A stretch of DNA of 64,000 bases from Pseudoalteromonas galatheae (lineage in GTDB: Bacteria > Pseudomonadota > Gammaproteobacteria > Enterobacterales > Alteromonadaceae): contig NZ_PNCO02000001.1 of assembly GCF_005886105.2 (NCBI RefSeq), positions 2,291,001 through 2,355,000 of the forward strand, read 5' to 3'. Below are positions 37,367 to 45,403 of this stretch, one piece after another (the first letter of the stretch is position 1; each line of letters opens with the position of its first letter). The position numbers and the translations under genes were made by a program. The notes beneath the pieces are model-generated. The model was not told where the DNA came from, did not search any database, and saw nothing but the letters and a program-made list of their open reading frames with translations.

Positions 37367-38602
37367 ATGAAAAGGTGTATCATCGTTGGAGGTGGCCATG
37401 CAGGGGCTGAGGCCGCTTTTGAACTGCGCAAAAGGAACTGGACGGGAGAAATTTTAATCCTCAGTTCGGAGAGCTATCTTCCATACCATCGCCCCCCTCT
37501 TTCCAAGACCTTCTTGACTGGTGAATCACCACTGAAACGACTTTACATTAAACCGCCGGCAGCCTATACAAAAGCAAATATTGATATTAAGTTAGAATCT
37601 TTTGTTGTCGATGTAATACCCGACGAAAACACCATCAAGCTCAGCTCAGGAGATACATTATCGTACGATAAACTGATCCTCTGTACAGGTGCTTCTCCAA
37701 GAAAACTAACACTGCCAGGTGCTGAGTTAGCAAACGTATTTTCGATCAGAACACTTGGTGATATCGAGCAGATCGCTAAGCAGGTAAATTACGAACAAAA
37801 TAAAAAGAATATCGTTATGATTGGTGGTGGATATATAGGTTTAGAAACCGCTGCCTCGTTCAAAAAGTTGGGACATCAAGTTACTATTCTAGAGCGTAAT
37901 GAACGCGTGTTAAACCGTATTGCAGCTGAGCCAATAGCGAGCTACGTAACCACCTTACATGCCTCCAAAGGCGTGACGATCCTCACCAATAAAGCAGTTG
38001 TATCATTAGCTGGAAATGGCAAAGTGGAGTCTGTTATCTGTGATGATGGGAGTAGTTTTCCAGCAGATTTGGTTGTTGTTGGGATTGGTGCTCATGCTAA
38101 TTCAGATCTGGCAGATAAAGCAGGGTTAATTACAAAATGCGGCAGAGTGTTGGTCAACGACCAATGCCAAACTGCAGCACCTAATATTTATGCCGCGGGC
38201 GACTGCACCTTAGCTATAGAACCTTTCAGCGGTGAGGTAACTGCCATAGAATCCGTGCCTAATGCAGTTCAGCAAGCAAAAATAGCAGTAGCCAGTATTT
38301 GTGGAACAGCTCAGCCACAAAGGCAAGTGCCATGGTTTTGGTCTGATATCTATGATTGCAAACTACAAATTGCTGGGCTATATCAAGAGTATGACGCTGT
38401 AGTAGAGCGAGCATACAGTTCAGATAGCAAGAGTTACTGGTATGTAAAGGCTAACAAATTGATTGCTGTAACCTGCATTAATTGTCCAAGCGATTTCCAA
38501 GCTGCTAAGAAAATCTTAAGAGAAAATATAAATATTTCTCTACAGCGGTTATCGAATACAGCGACCCCTATTGCTATACAAGATACGCCGTTACACGCTT
38601 GA
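37367..38602 (+). CDS. bmp10: FAD-dependent ferredoxin reductase (Bmp10-like)
   Basis: A 411-aa pyridine-nucleotide-disulfide-type oxidoreductase of the putidaredoxin reductase group. The FAD-binding GGGHAGAEAAFELR is at residues 8-21, SYLPYHRPPLSKTFL follows, the NAD(P)H site is in MIGGGYIGLETAASF (about 150-164), and the second FAD contact is NIYAAGDCTL (about 280). A C-terminal reductase domain follows (about 325-410). It passes electrons from NADH to the neighbouring ferredoxin. Start ATG follows AAAAGGAAAA. Co-transcribed with the ferredoxin gene. Confidence 0.88.
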   Translation: MKRCIIVGGGHAGAEAAFELRKRNWTGEILILSSESYLPYHRPPLSKTFLTGESPLKRLYIKPPAAYTKANIDIKLESFVVDVIPDENTIKLSSGDTLSYDKLILCTGASPRKLTLPGAELANVFSIRTLGDIEQIAKQVNYEQNKKNIVMIGGGYIGLETAASFKKLGHQVTILERNERVLNRIAAEPIASYVTTLHASKGVTILTNKAVVSLAGNGKVESVICDDGSSFPADLVVVGIGAHANSDLADKAGLITKCGRVLVNDQCQTAAPNIYAAGDCTLAIEPFSGEVTAIESVPNAVQQAKIAVASICGTAQPQRQVPWFWSDIYDCKLQIAGLYQEYDAVVERAYSSDSKSYWYVKANKLIAVTCINCPSDFQAAKKILRENINISLQRLSNTATPIAIQDTPLHA

Positions 38603-38621
38603 TATTTTAAGTCTAACAATA

Positions 38622-38647
38622 CTGGATGCTACCTTGCTGGCATCCAG
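38622..38647 (+). terminator. Hairpin after the ferredoxin reductase gene
   Basis: CTGGATGC and GCATCCAG form an 8-bp perfect stem 20 nt after the bmp10 stop, between convergent genes. The plus strand continues with AAAAAG rather than a U-tract, so it is not a textbook terminator. Confidence 0.4.
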
Positions 38648-38655
38648 AAAAAGTA

Positions 38656-39270
38656 TTACTTTGCGCCGTTTAAAAATAAGTTATAAATATAGTCTGCCCA
38701 CTCTTTTCCAAAGATCTGACTATCATTAATATTCCAAACATTCGTTCTGATATCATCAAGTAAAAAAGGAGAAATAATTAAAGAAACTAGGTTGAATGCA
38801 GCAAGCCCAGCTTTTTTTTCATCTTTAATAGAGGTCTCAGCAATAATAAGCTTAGGTAGTAATTCAGAAACCTTACCTGGAAAGGCATTAATAAAAGCAT
38901 AACTTAGTGGTGTAGACTTAAACATGACTTCTTCTTTCAAGATAGAGACGACCGCTGGATTAAACTTCAAAATTTCGCTTACTGATATAATAAATTCATA
39001 CAACGGTCTTTCTTCTTCTTCAATCTTCTCAAGCTTAGTGAGCAAAGGGGCCGATAAACTTTCAACTACTGAGATAAAAAGGTTCTCTTTACTGCCGAAA
39101 TAATATTTAATCATCGCAGAGTTTAGCTGAGCTTCATTCGCAATGTCTCTTATTGTAATCTTACTATACGGCTTTTTATCCAGTAACGTTTTTCCAGCAA
39201 TAATTAACTTGTTTCTTTGCCTGTTTTGCCTTTCACCGTCAACAGGACGACCTTTTTTTATATATTTCAT
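38656..39270 (-). CDS. TetR-family transcriptional regulator
   Basis: A 204-aa regulator. The N-terminus is basic (KYIKKGRPVDGERQNRQRNK). The helix-turn-helix is ITIRDIANEAQLNSAMIKYYF (about 39-59), followed by GSKENLF. The C-terminal ligand domain shows no recognisable family. It lies next to the TauE gene (28 bp, same strand, downstream of it) and faces bmp10. It is the likely reader of the 20-bp motif found before bmp1/bmp9 and the TauE gene, possibly responding to a pathway compound. The assignment of operator to regulator is an inference. Confidence 0.85.
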   Translation of the reverse strand: MKYIKKGRPVDGERQNRQRNKLIIAGKTLLDKKPYSKITIRDIANEAQLNSAMIKYYFGSKENLFISVVESLSAPLLTKLEKIEEEERPLYEFIISVSEILKFNPAVVSILKEEVMFKSTPLSYAFINAFPGKVSELLPKLIIAETSIKDEKKAGLAAFNLVSLIISPFLLDDIRTNVWNINDSQIFGKEWADYIYNLFLNGAK

Positions 39271-39298
39271 AAGTTAATATCTTATTTTTATTATAAAA

Positions 39299-40198
39299 CT
39301 AGTGATACTGTAGATAAATATGATAACTTGTTGAACCGACTTCAGCTGCAATTAATACAAGTAAAAAGCTAACTAGTTGCCCAACGCTAATTTTTGAGCA
39401 AACATATGCACCTAGTGGTGCGCCGACAACAACTACGGGAATGGCTGCTAAAAGATATCCTTGAATCTGATGATCAATAACATCTAAATACCACGCATTT
39501 ATAACACTACCCAAAACCGAAGTAAAGGCCATCACTATTACAGACGTAGCTGTTGCTTTTTTCAAATCTGCGTTACAAAAAACAACCAAAAATGCGAATA
39601 ATATTATATCTGAACCAGACCCCACCAGCCCACTGGCGATACCACCAATAAACGCAATGGCTGTGATATATCGCTTTTCTGGATTGATTGTTAAGCAAGT
39701 GCCTTGGTGGTGCATTTTACGTCTTATTCTGTAGATCATTGTGATCGCAAAACATAGAAGTAAAAAACTAAATATCGCCTTTACTATTGCGCCCTCAACT
39801 ACCGGGGTAATTAAGATTAAACTAACCGCAACACCGACCGCCGACATAGGCAATGCGACTAAGACCTCTCGACCATAGAACGGGATCCCTCGGCATACAA
39901 TAGTTAGCGCCGCCGCGGTCATCCCAAAACTCTGAATAGCCAATGAAAACACCTTAGCGGTATGAGGCTCAATGTTGAGTACTTTGGTCATGATGGGAAA
40001 TGCGACAGCCCCACCACCAAGCGCAGTTCCACCAGCAACGAAAGAGCCAAATACCATAGTTAATGCAATCTGAAACTCATTCACAATTTGAAATAGTGCA
40101 GAGTTAAAGCCTTGTATCCAAATCAAAGACAAATAGACTAAGAGAGTAAAATACAAGGGCAAGAAACTTGCCCTATATAGCTTAGTTAAGTAAATCAT
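39299..40198 (-). CDS. TauE/SafE family membrane transport protein
   Basis: A 299-aa integral membrane protein with eight or more hydrophobic segments and the two internal-repeat signatures of the family: GSFVAGGTALGGGAVAFPIM (about 50-69) and FIGGIASGLVGSGSDIILFAF (about 182-202). TauE/SafE proteins are proposed to move sulfite, sulfoacetate or other organic anions. Nothing of sulfur metabolism surrounds it, so in this island it may carry a cluster-related anion. An operator-like motif overlaps its probable promoter (40260-40279). It precedes a TetR gene on the same strand. Confidence 0.82.
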   Translation of the reverse strand: MIYLTKLYRASFLPLYFTLLVYLSLIWIQGFNSALFQIVNEFQIALTMVFGSFVAGGTALGGGAVAFPIMTKVLNIEPHTAKVFSLAIQSFGMTAAALTIVCRGIPFYGREVLVALPMSAVGVAVSLILITPVVEGAIVKAIFSFLLLCFAITMIYRIRRKMHHQGTCLTINPEKRYITAIAFIGGIASGLVGSGSDIILFAFLVVFCNADLKKATATSVIVMAFTSVLGSVINAWYLDVIDHQIQGYLLAAIPVVVVGAPLGAYVCSKISVGQLVSFLLVLIAAEVGSTSYHIYLQYH

Positions 40199-40259
40199 AT
40201 TTAAATTTAAAGGAGTTGGTATTTATTTAATAAACACTACACGATAAAATCAAATATAG

Positions 40260-40279
40260 AATAGTCAATTCGGACCATA
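40260..40279 (-). promoter_or_regulatory. Operator-like site before the TauE gene
   Basis: AATAGTCAATTCGGACCATA matches the two sites at 36926-36967 at most positions (shared core GGACYAT and AWTAG). On the minus strand it overlaps TTGACT, which is followed after 16 bp by TATCGT, a plausible -35/-10 pair for the TauE gene. Such overlap would suit repression. Inferred from sequence similarity. Confidence 0.55.
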
Positions 40280-40314
40280 TTAGATAGATAATTATAAAAG
40301 CTCAAAAATTTAAT

Positions 40315-40917
40315 TTAAAATTCAAATAAAACTAAAAATTCAGCTGTTATTTTTTCTGCTTCCGAACTTATCTGTTCATCTATATTCTCTATAGGTCGAG
40401 CCAAGATTGCGTTAAAAAAACTGGTACTTTTCGCCCGGGAGATAATAAATTCAGCTGCATACGTTGGATCAACTTGCTTCAAGCAACCCGCTTTAATTTC
40501 TATCGCCAGTGAACTTGCGAGCTTAGATACCCCTTTATGAGGACCATATACTAAGAACGCCTCCCCAACCTCATCAAAGTACCCCGAATAATAAATAGCA
40601 TTCCTAAGTAAGTTAACATACCAAGGATCCGTTATGAACGTTAGATATTCAGTCACTTTCGCGTTGATGAATTCATCCAACGTTTGATCTTCGGCCCGTG
40701 GCTCAAACATCTTTTCAATTTGCTTTTCGCACTCACTACTCAAAATCGCAACAAACAACTTTTCTTTCGTTTTATACCTAGAATAGATGGTTGGTTTGCT
40801 CACTTTCGCTTCTTTTGCAATATCATCCACAGAAACTCTATCCAGTCCATTTTCTATAAAAAGCCGAGTTGCTGCGTCTTTGATAGCTTTATCTTTCTTT
40901 TCTGCTCGAGTACTCAA
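40315..40917 (-). CDS. TetR/AcrR-family regulator of the adjacent RND pump
   Basis: A 200-aa regulator with the helix-turn-helix VSVDDIAKEAKVSKPTIYSRY (about 24-44) followed by KTKEKLF. The frame starts with TTG at 40917, overlapping the stop of the RND gene as TTGA; no better start is seen downstream. As the third gene of the membrane-fusion-protein/RND/TetR operon it is probably an autoregulating repressor of the pump. A 24-bp palindrome before the operon (45240-45263) is its candidate operator. Confidence 0.85.
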   Translation of the reverse strand: MSTRAEKKDKAIKDAATRLFIENGLDRVSVDDIAKEAKVSKPTIYSRYKTKEKLFVAILSSECEKQIEKMFEPRAEDQTLDEFINAKVTEYLTFITDPWYVNLLRNAIYYSGYFDEVGEAFLVYGPHKGVSKLASSLAIEIKAGCLKQVDPTYAAEFIISRAKSTSFFNAILARPIENIDEQISSEAEKITAEFLVLFEF

Positions 40918-43900
40918 ATATTTTCTTCTCTTGGTGGTGTGAGCTGTTGCTCGTTAAAGTCGATCTGGCTCTCTGTATCTTGTGCTTTTTCTTTGCGTGT
41001 TAAGATTTCATACAAGACGGGGATCACGAATAAGGTTAATGGGGTCCCTATCCCTAAACCAAACGCAATTGCAGTCGCCATGGAGAAGAAGAGTACATCA
41101 TTTGCGACGATAAGCGGTAGCAATCCAACTATAGTCGTTATTGAAGTAATCAAAATAGGCCTCATTCTGACGCTTGATGCCTCTACCAGAGCATCTCTGA
41201 ACGAAATGTCACTGCGTTTACGCTCTATATCAGCTCGGTCAATCAATACAATTGCATTGTTGATGATTATGCCAGCCAATGCCAACAAACCTAAAATAAC
41301 AATAAAACCGAACTCTCCACCCATCATTTTCAAACCGCTGCCAGCGCCGAATACAACCAACGGTATTGTCAGCAATATAACAAAGGGTCGTCTGAATCCA
41401 CCAAATTGAGAAATTAAAATCAACACTATGATACACAAAGCCAATGGAAAATTAGCAGCCAAAGCCGCTTTCCCTTTCTTAGAGTCAGCAATGATCCCAT
41501 CAAACTCAATCGAGTAGCCCTCTGGTAAATGCTTGTTTAACTCAGTGATCTGTTTTTGCATCTTCGGTGCGAGATCTTCTGGAGAGTATTTCAGGTTTCT
41601 CCCTTCAATTGTGACTGTAGGTACACCATCTTCTTTTTCAATCACGGGAAATCCTGTCTCGTAATTTATATTGATAAGTTGCTCCAGCGGTATAGGCTCC
41701 CCTGAAATGGGCGAAATAATGGTTTCCGCTTTTAAAGCCACTACATCTAAGTGTTCTGCACCTCGAAGAACCACAGGAACATTATCATCATCCTGCCTAG
41801 ATACAGAAACAACCGTGCCATTCAAAAACTGAGAAATAGTTGTCAGTACTTGAGCTTCGGAAATACCAGCTTGCTCGGCGAGTATTTTGTTAACACTGAT
41901 ATTCGCTCTCGTCGATAAATTGAACCAGTTTGACCAAATATGGATCATATCTGGGTACCCTTCAAATAGCTTTATCACTTGCTGCGAACCATTAAATACC
42001 TGAGCATAGTCCGGCCCTTTGTATTGCACTTGCAGCACGGTGGGATCCGAAGGTCCAGTAAACATACCTGACACTCTAAACTTTACATCAGGCAGTAAGA
42101 TCCCTGCCACTTTTCTCAACTGTGTCAACGTCTCATCTACCGCTTCGCGTGACTTAACATCAATCAATAAAAAACCAACATTACTAGCAGGGTCTAAAGG
42201 CGCGAGAGAAAATATAAACCTAGGTCCTCCAAATCCAATATACGCCATAACATGATTAACGTGAGGAAACGCACCTTCATCACCTAATGCTTCTGTTAAC
42301 TCTGTGATTGCGGCTTCAGTGACTAAGGTAGAGCTGCCAGCAGGTGTATTAACATAAGCCAATAGCTGATGGCGATCACTTGATGGGAAAAACTGTTTAG
42401 GTGTCGATGCGATTAGTTTTATACCTACGGCAAACAATGCGATAGCGCCGAAGATTACCCATTTTTTATGGTTTAGCGCGTAGACCAGTGTAGCTCGATA
42501 CTTTATTTCTAATTTAGTAAAGACGGCGGTAATTGCCGTTTCCTTTGTCGGTTTATTGGAGACAAACAAATAGCACATAGTCGGTGTCACTGTCATGGCC
42601 AAAAGCCAGGAAATCCCCAAAGAAATCAATACAACAAGCGAGATATTACGTGTGAACTCGCCAGCACCATGTTCTGCCATCATCAAAGGAATAAACACAA
42701 TCACAGTGGTAGCTGTGGAAGAAAGTAACGGCAGAGCAAGCTCTTTCCCAACTTCAGCAAGTGCTCGATATTTATCTTTATGTTCTTCATAGCGCCGTTT
42801 AAATTGCTCGGCAACGACAATCCCATTGTCGACCAGTAATCCAAGAGCAATCACCAAAGTCGCAAGGCTCATACGTTCCAACTGCATTTCAAACATTCCC
42901 ATCACAGCAAGTGTCGCAAGCATTACACATGGAACGATAGCACCAACAATTAACCCCATTCGCACACCTAAAAACAGCATTACTACGGCAAGAACAATAA
43001 ATAGGGTTTGCAAAACGTTTATAGATACCCCATACACCGCTTTTTCAACTTCGACGCTTTGCTTGGATACGATGTTAAGTGCGATTTCTGGTGATAAATT
43101 TTTGCGAATATCACTTAATGCTTCATCAAGACGTCTTGTATAGTTAATGACACTCTGTTCAGGCTGCATAACAACAGACAGTACGACGGCTCGTGAGCCG
43201 TCAAAGAAAGCGGCTTGCTGATAAGGACTTTTTGTGGTTTTTGTAACAGTAGCAACATCACCTAATGTAATAATACCATGTGGCGTTGTATTACTTTTAT
43301 CGCGAATCAAAATGGGTAATCGCAGTAACTTGTCTTCCGTGTCTAAGCCCAGGTTCGCACTGACGAGAATCGAGTATTCGTTAGTATTAACAGCGCCAAT
43401 GGCTTCATAATTATTGTTCTTTCTGATAATTTGCGAGACGACCCCTTTGGTCAATCCAAATGCCTCTAGGGCAGCATCGTTAAAATCAATGTAAAAAACC
43501 TCTTCGGGACTACCATGTAAACCAACGCGACGAGTACCTTCAATGAACACGAGCCTATCTCTGATACTTTGTGCAACATCATATATATCGTCTAGTGCCA
43601 TTGATTTTGATGTCAGCGCAAAGGTCATCACCGCAACATCACCAAAGTCATCATTAACGATTGGTTTATGTGCACCTTGTGGTAGGCTGCGACTCGCAAA
43701 CTCTACCGCTTCAGCCAGTTCATCCCATATTTGATCGAGTTTGCTATATTTATCTTCAACCTTGGCGTGAATAATCGACAGGCCATCCATCGATGAAGAT
43801 CTCACTTCATCTAGCTCAGGTAACGTGACAATCGCAGCTTCTAGTGGTCTGGTTACTAGCCTTTCTACATCTTCCGCTTTCATATTTGGGAAACTTGTCG

Positions 43901-44042
43901 AGATCACCGCTTCTCTGATTATCACCTCAGGATCTTCTCTAGCAGGTAAACTAAAGAAGCTAAAAATACCAAAACACATTGCTAATAACACAGAAGTAAG
44001 TATCAAAGAACGTTGCTTATAAGCGAATACTGAAATGGACAT
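40914..44042 (-). CDS. RND-type efflux pump permease
   Basis: A 1042-aa inner membrane transporter of the RND superfamily (hydrophobe/amphiphile efflux type). It has one N-terminal transmembrane segment, a large periplasmic porter domain, six segments from about residue 335, a second periplasmic domain, and five more segments at the C-terminal end. The proton-relay segment of TM4 reads GLLVDNGIVVAEQ: Asp405 is kept, but the second Asp of AcrB is Asn406, as in a distinct group of RND pumps. Co-transcribed with the membrane fusion protein and a TetR regulator. Likely exports the brominated product or protects from it; no outer membrane factor gene is adjacent. Confidence 0.9.
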   Translation of the reverse strand: MSISVFAYKQRSLILTSVLLAMCFGIFSFFSLPAREDPEVIIREAVISTSFPNMKAEDVERLVTRPLEAAIVTLPELDEVRSSSMDGLSIIHAKVEDKYSKLDQIWDELAEAVEFASRSLPQGAHKPIVNDDFGDVAVMTFALTSKSMALDDIYDVAQSIRDRLVFIEGTRRVGLHGSPEEVFYIDFNDAALEAFGLTKGVVSQIIRKNNNYEAIGAVNTNEYSILVSANLGLDTEDKLLRLPILIRDKSNTTPHGIITLGDVATVTKTTKSPYQQAAFFDGSRAVVLSVVMQPEQSVINYTRRLDEALSDIRKNLSPEIALNIVSKQSVEVEKAVYGVSINVLQTLFIVLAVVMLFLGVRMGLIVGAIVPCVMLATLAVMGMFEMQLERMSLATLVIALGLLVDNGIVVAEQFKRRYEEHKDKYRALAEVGKELALPLLSSTATTVIVFIPLMMAEHGAGEFTRNISLVVLISLGISWLLAMTVTPTMCYLFVSNKPTKETAITAVFTKLEIKYRATLVYALNHKKWVIFGAIALFAVGIKLIASTPKQFFPSSDRHQLLAYVNTPAGSSTLVTEAAITELTEALGDEGAFPHVNHVMAYIGFGGPRFIFSLAPLDPASNVGFLLIDVKSREAVDETLTQLRKVAGILLPDVKFRVSGMFTGPSDPTVLQVQYKGPDYAQVFNGSQQVIKLFEGYPDMIHIWSNWFNLSTRANISVNKILAEQAGISEAQVLTTISQFLNGTVVSVSRQDDDNVPVVLRGAEHLDVVALKAETIISPISGEPIPLEQLININYETGFPVIEKEDGVPTVTIEGRNLKYSPEDLAPKMQKQITELNKHLPEGYSIEFDGIIADSKKGKAALAANFPLALCIIVLILISQFGGFRRPFVILLTIPLVVFGAGSGLKMMGGEFGFIVILGLLALAGIIINNAIVLIDRADIERKRSDISFRDALVEASSVRMRPILITSITTIVGLLPLIVANDVLFFSMATAIAFGLGIGTPLTLFVIPVLYEILTRKEKAQDTESQIDFNEQQLTPPREENI

Positions 44043-44061
44043 AATTTAAGTCTCTCTTACG

Positions 44062-45150
44062 CTATGAATTGACTAATTCGACAACTTGCCCGTTCGCAAG
44101 TCCCTGCCCACCATGCATGACAATATTGCTATTTTCATCTAAGTCACCGCTAACAAATACCCGACCACTGCGGATCCGCTCGATAAGTACAACCTTCTTA
44201 AATACTGTTTGTGTTTTTGGATCTAGAAGCCAAACAAAATGATTATTGCGGGTATCGCGATAGAGTGCAGCAATGGGTATCGAATAGTTATTTCTAGCGT
44301 TTCTTATACTGAACGACACATTGACTGGCGCGCCTGGAACAACAAGATCCGTGAACTTATTATCCAATATGATAAGCGCCTCAATTAAGCCATTAGCACT
44401 GGCTTGACGATTGATACTCTTAATAACACCTGAGAGTAGGTTTTTCTCTAAGGTATACATAGATACCTGCTGACCTACCTTAATTTGATTAACGTGTTGA
44501 TATGGGATCCGCGTTAGTACTTCCAATGTAGTATTGTCCGATTTCACAGACAAAACGGCTTGATTAGCTGAAACATGCTGGTTTTTTTGAGCGAACTTTC
44601 CTGTCACACTACCGTCGAAAGGCGCAATGATCTGCGTATCGGCCAAGCCTTTTTTAGCCGTATCTCGCTTAGCCTCCAGCAAGTTAACTTGGGCAAATGC
44701 ACTATCAACCTTCAACTTCCAAAGGTCAACTTCGGTATCCGAAACCAAAGAGCGCTTGCTCAGCGCTTTTCTGCGCTCGAATTCAATCTTTGCATTTTCT
44801 AAATCGTATCTCGCCTGATTTAGACTCGCCTCGGCTTCTTTAAGAGCAAGTTTAGACGTAACAGAGTCTAGTCGAGAAAGCACATCACCTTTTGCAAAGC
44901 TATCTCCGATGTCCAAGTCTAACGATACGATTTTCCCTCTTCCTTCAAAGCTCAGCTCACCACGATCATGAGCTCGAACATACCCAAGATACGATTGCTC
45001 AATATAATCTTTGCCACGGTCAACTCGCGTAATACTCACCTGCGGCTTTTTCTCAGTATTTTCCTTACTTGGTGCTGCACTTCCGCATCCTAGTGTCTGT
45101 AGAGTTAAAAAACCAGCTAAAACACAACTACTTATTCTAAATAAATACAT
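44062..45150 (-). CDS. RND efflux periplasmic adaptor (membrane fusion lipoprotein)
   Basis: A 362-aa HlyD/AcrA-type adaptor. I start at the ATG at 45150, eight nt after GTGAGG, giving MYLFRISSCVLAGFLTLQTL then GCGS, a lipoprotein signal with the acylated Cys near residue 22. A longer frame to 45240 would put 30 non-secretory residues in front. The barrel-lipoyl segment is RGKIVSLDLDIGDSFAKGD, the coiled-coil hairpin spans about 100-165, and the second lipoyl half is IIAPFDGSVTGKFAQ. First gene of the pump operon, 19 bp before the permease gene. Confidence 0.9.
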   Translation of the reverse strand: MYLFRISSCVLAGFLTLQTLGCGSAAPSKENTEKKPQVSITRVDRGKDYIEQSYLGYVRAHDRGELSFEGRGKIVSLDLDIGDSFAKGDVLSRLDSVTSKLALKEAEASLNQARYDLENAKIEFERRKALSKRSLVSDTEVDLWKLKVDSAFAQVNLLEAKRDTAKKGLADTQIIAPFDGSVTGKFAQKNQHVSANQAVLSVKSDNTTLEVLTRIPYQHVNQIKVGQQVSMYTLEKNLLSGVIKSINRQASANGLIEALIILDNKFTDLVVPGAPVNVSFSIRNARNNYSIPIAALYRDTRNNHFVWLLDPKTQTVFKKVVLIERIRSGRVFVSGDLDENSNIVMHGGQGLANGQVVELVNS

Positions 45151-45239
45151 AATCCATACCTCACCCTCGTAAGTAAATTCCCTATCGCAAATTGTGGGAA
45201 GATTTGCTGTAGCGACACGACTCAAATTTAACGAACACA

Positions 45240-45263
45240 AAACTATACTATACGGTTTAGTTT
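45240..45263 (-). promoter_or_regulatory. Palindromic operator candidate before the RND pump operon
   Basis: AAACTATAC (45240-45248) and GTTTAGTTT (45255-45263) are inverted repeats with one mismatch around TATACG, about 90 bp upstream of the adaptor start. The size and symmetry suit a TetR-family operator, probably for the regulator at the end of the operon. It also lies in the space shared with glnD. Confidence 0.5.
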
Positions 45264-45403
45264 AATTTGCAAATAGAACGTTTTTAAATTTCGTACAGGC
45301 AAATGAGCAAACTTTGATCATCTCTTTTTCGTCACTCGCAATTCTTATCTATTTAGTGTAAAACGGGGTTCTACTGATTTGCGCGCATGACACAGGATCC
45401 TAA

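Noticed and set aside
40684-41409. 241-codon plus-strand frame opposite tetR and the RND gene
   Set aside because: Antisense to two well-supported overlapping genes; composition is low-complexity and no family is recognised.
31896-45150. bmp5, bmp6, bmp7 or bmp8 homologues (phenol brominase, chorismate lyase, P450, dehalogenase)
   Set aside because: I looked for each between map and glnD and found none; all space is taken by other genes. They could exist elsewhere in the genome.
30492-45403. Integrase-mediated genomic island with attachment repeats
   Set aside because: No integrase, transposase, tRNA gene or obvious direct repeat was seen at either junction.
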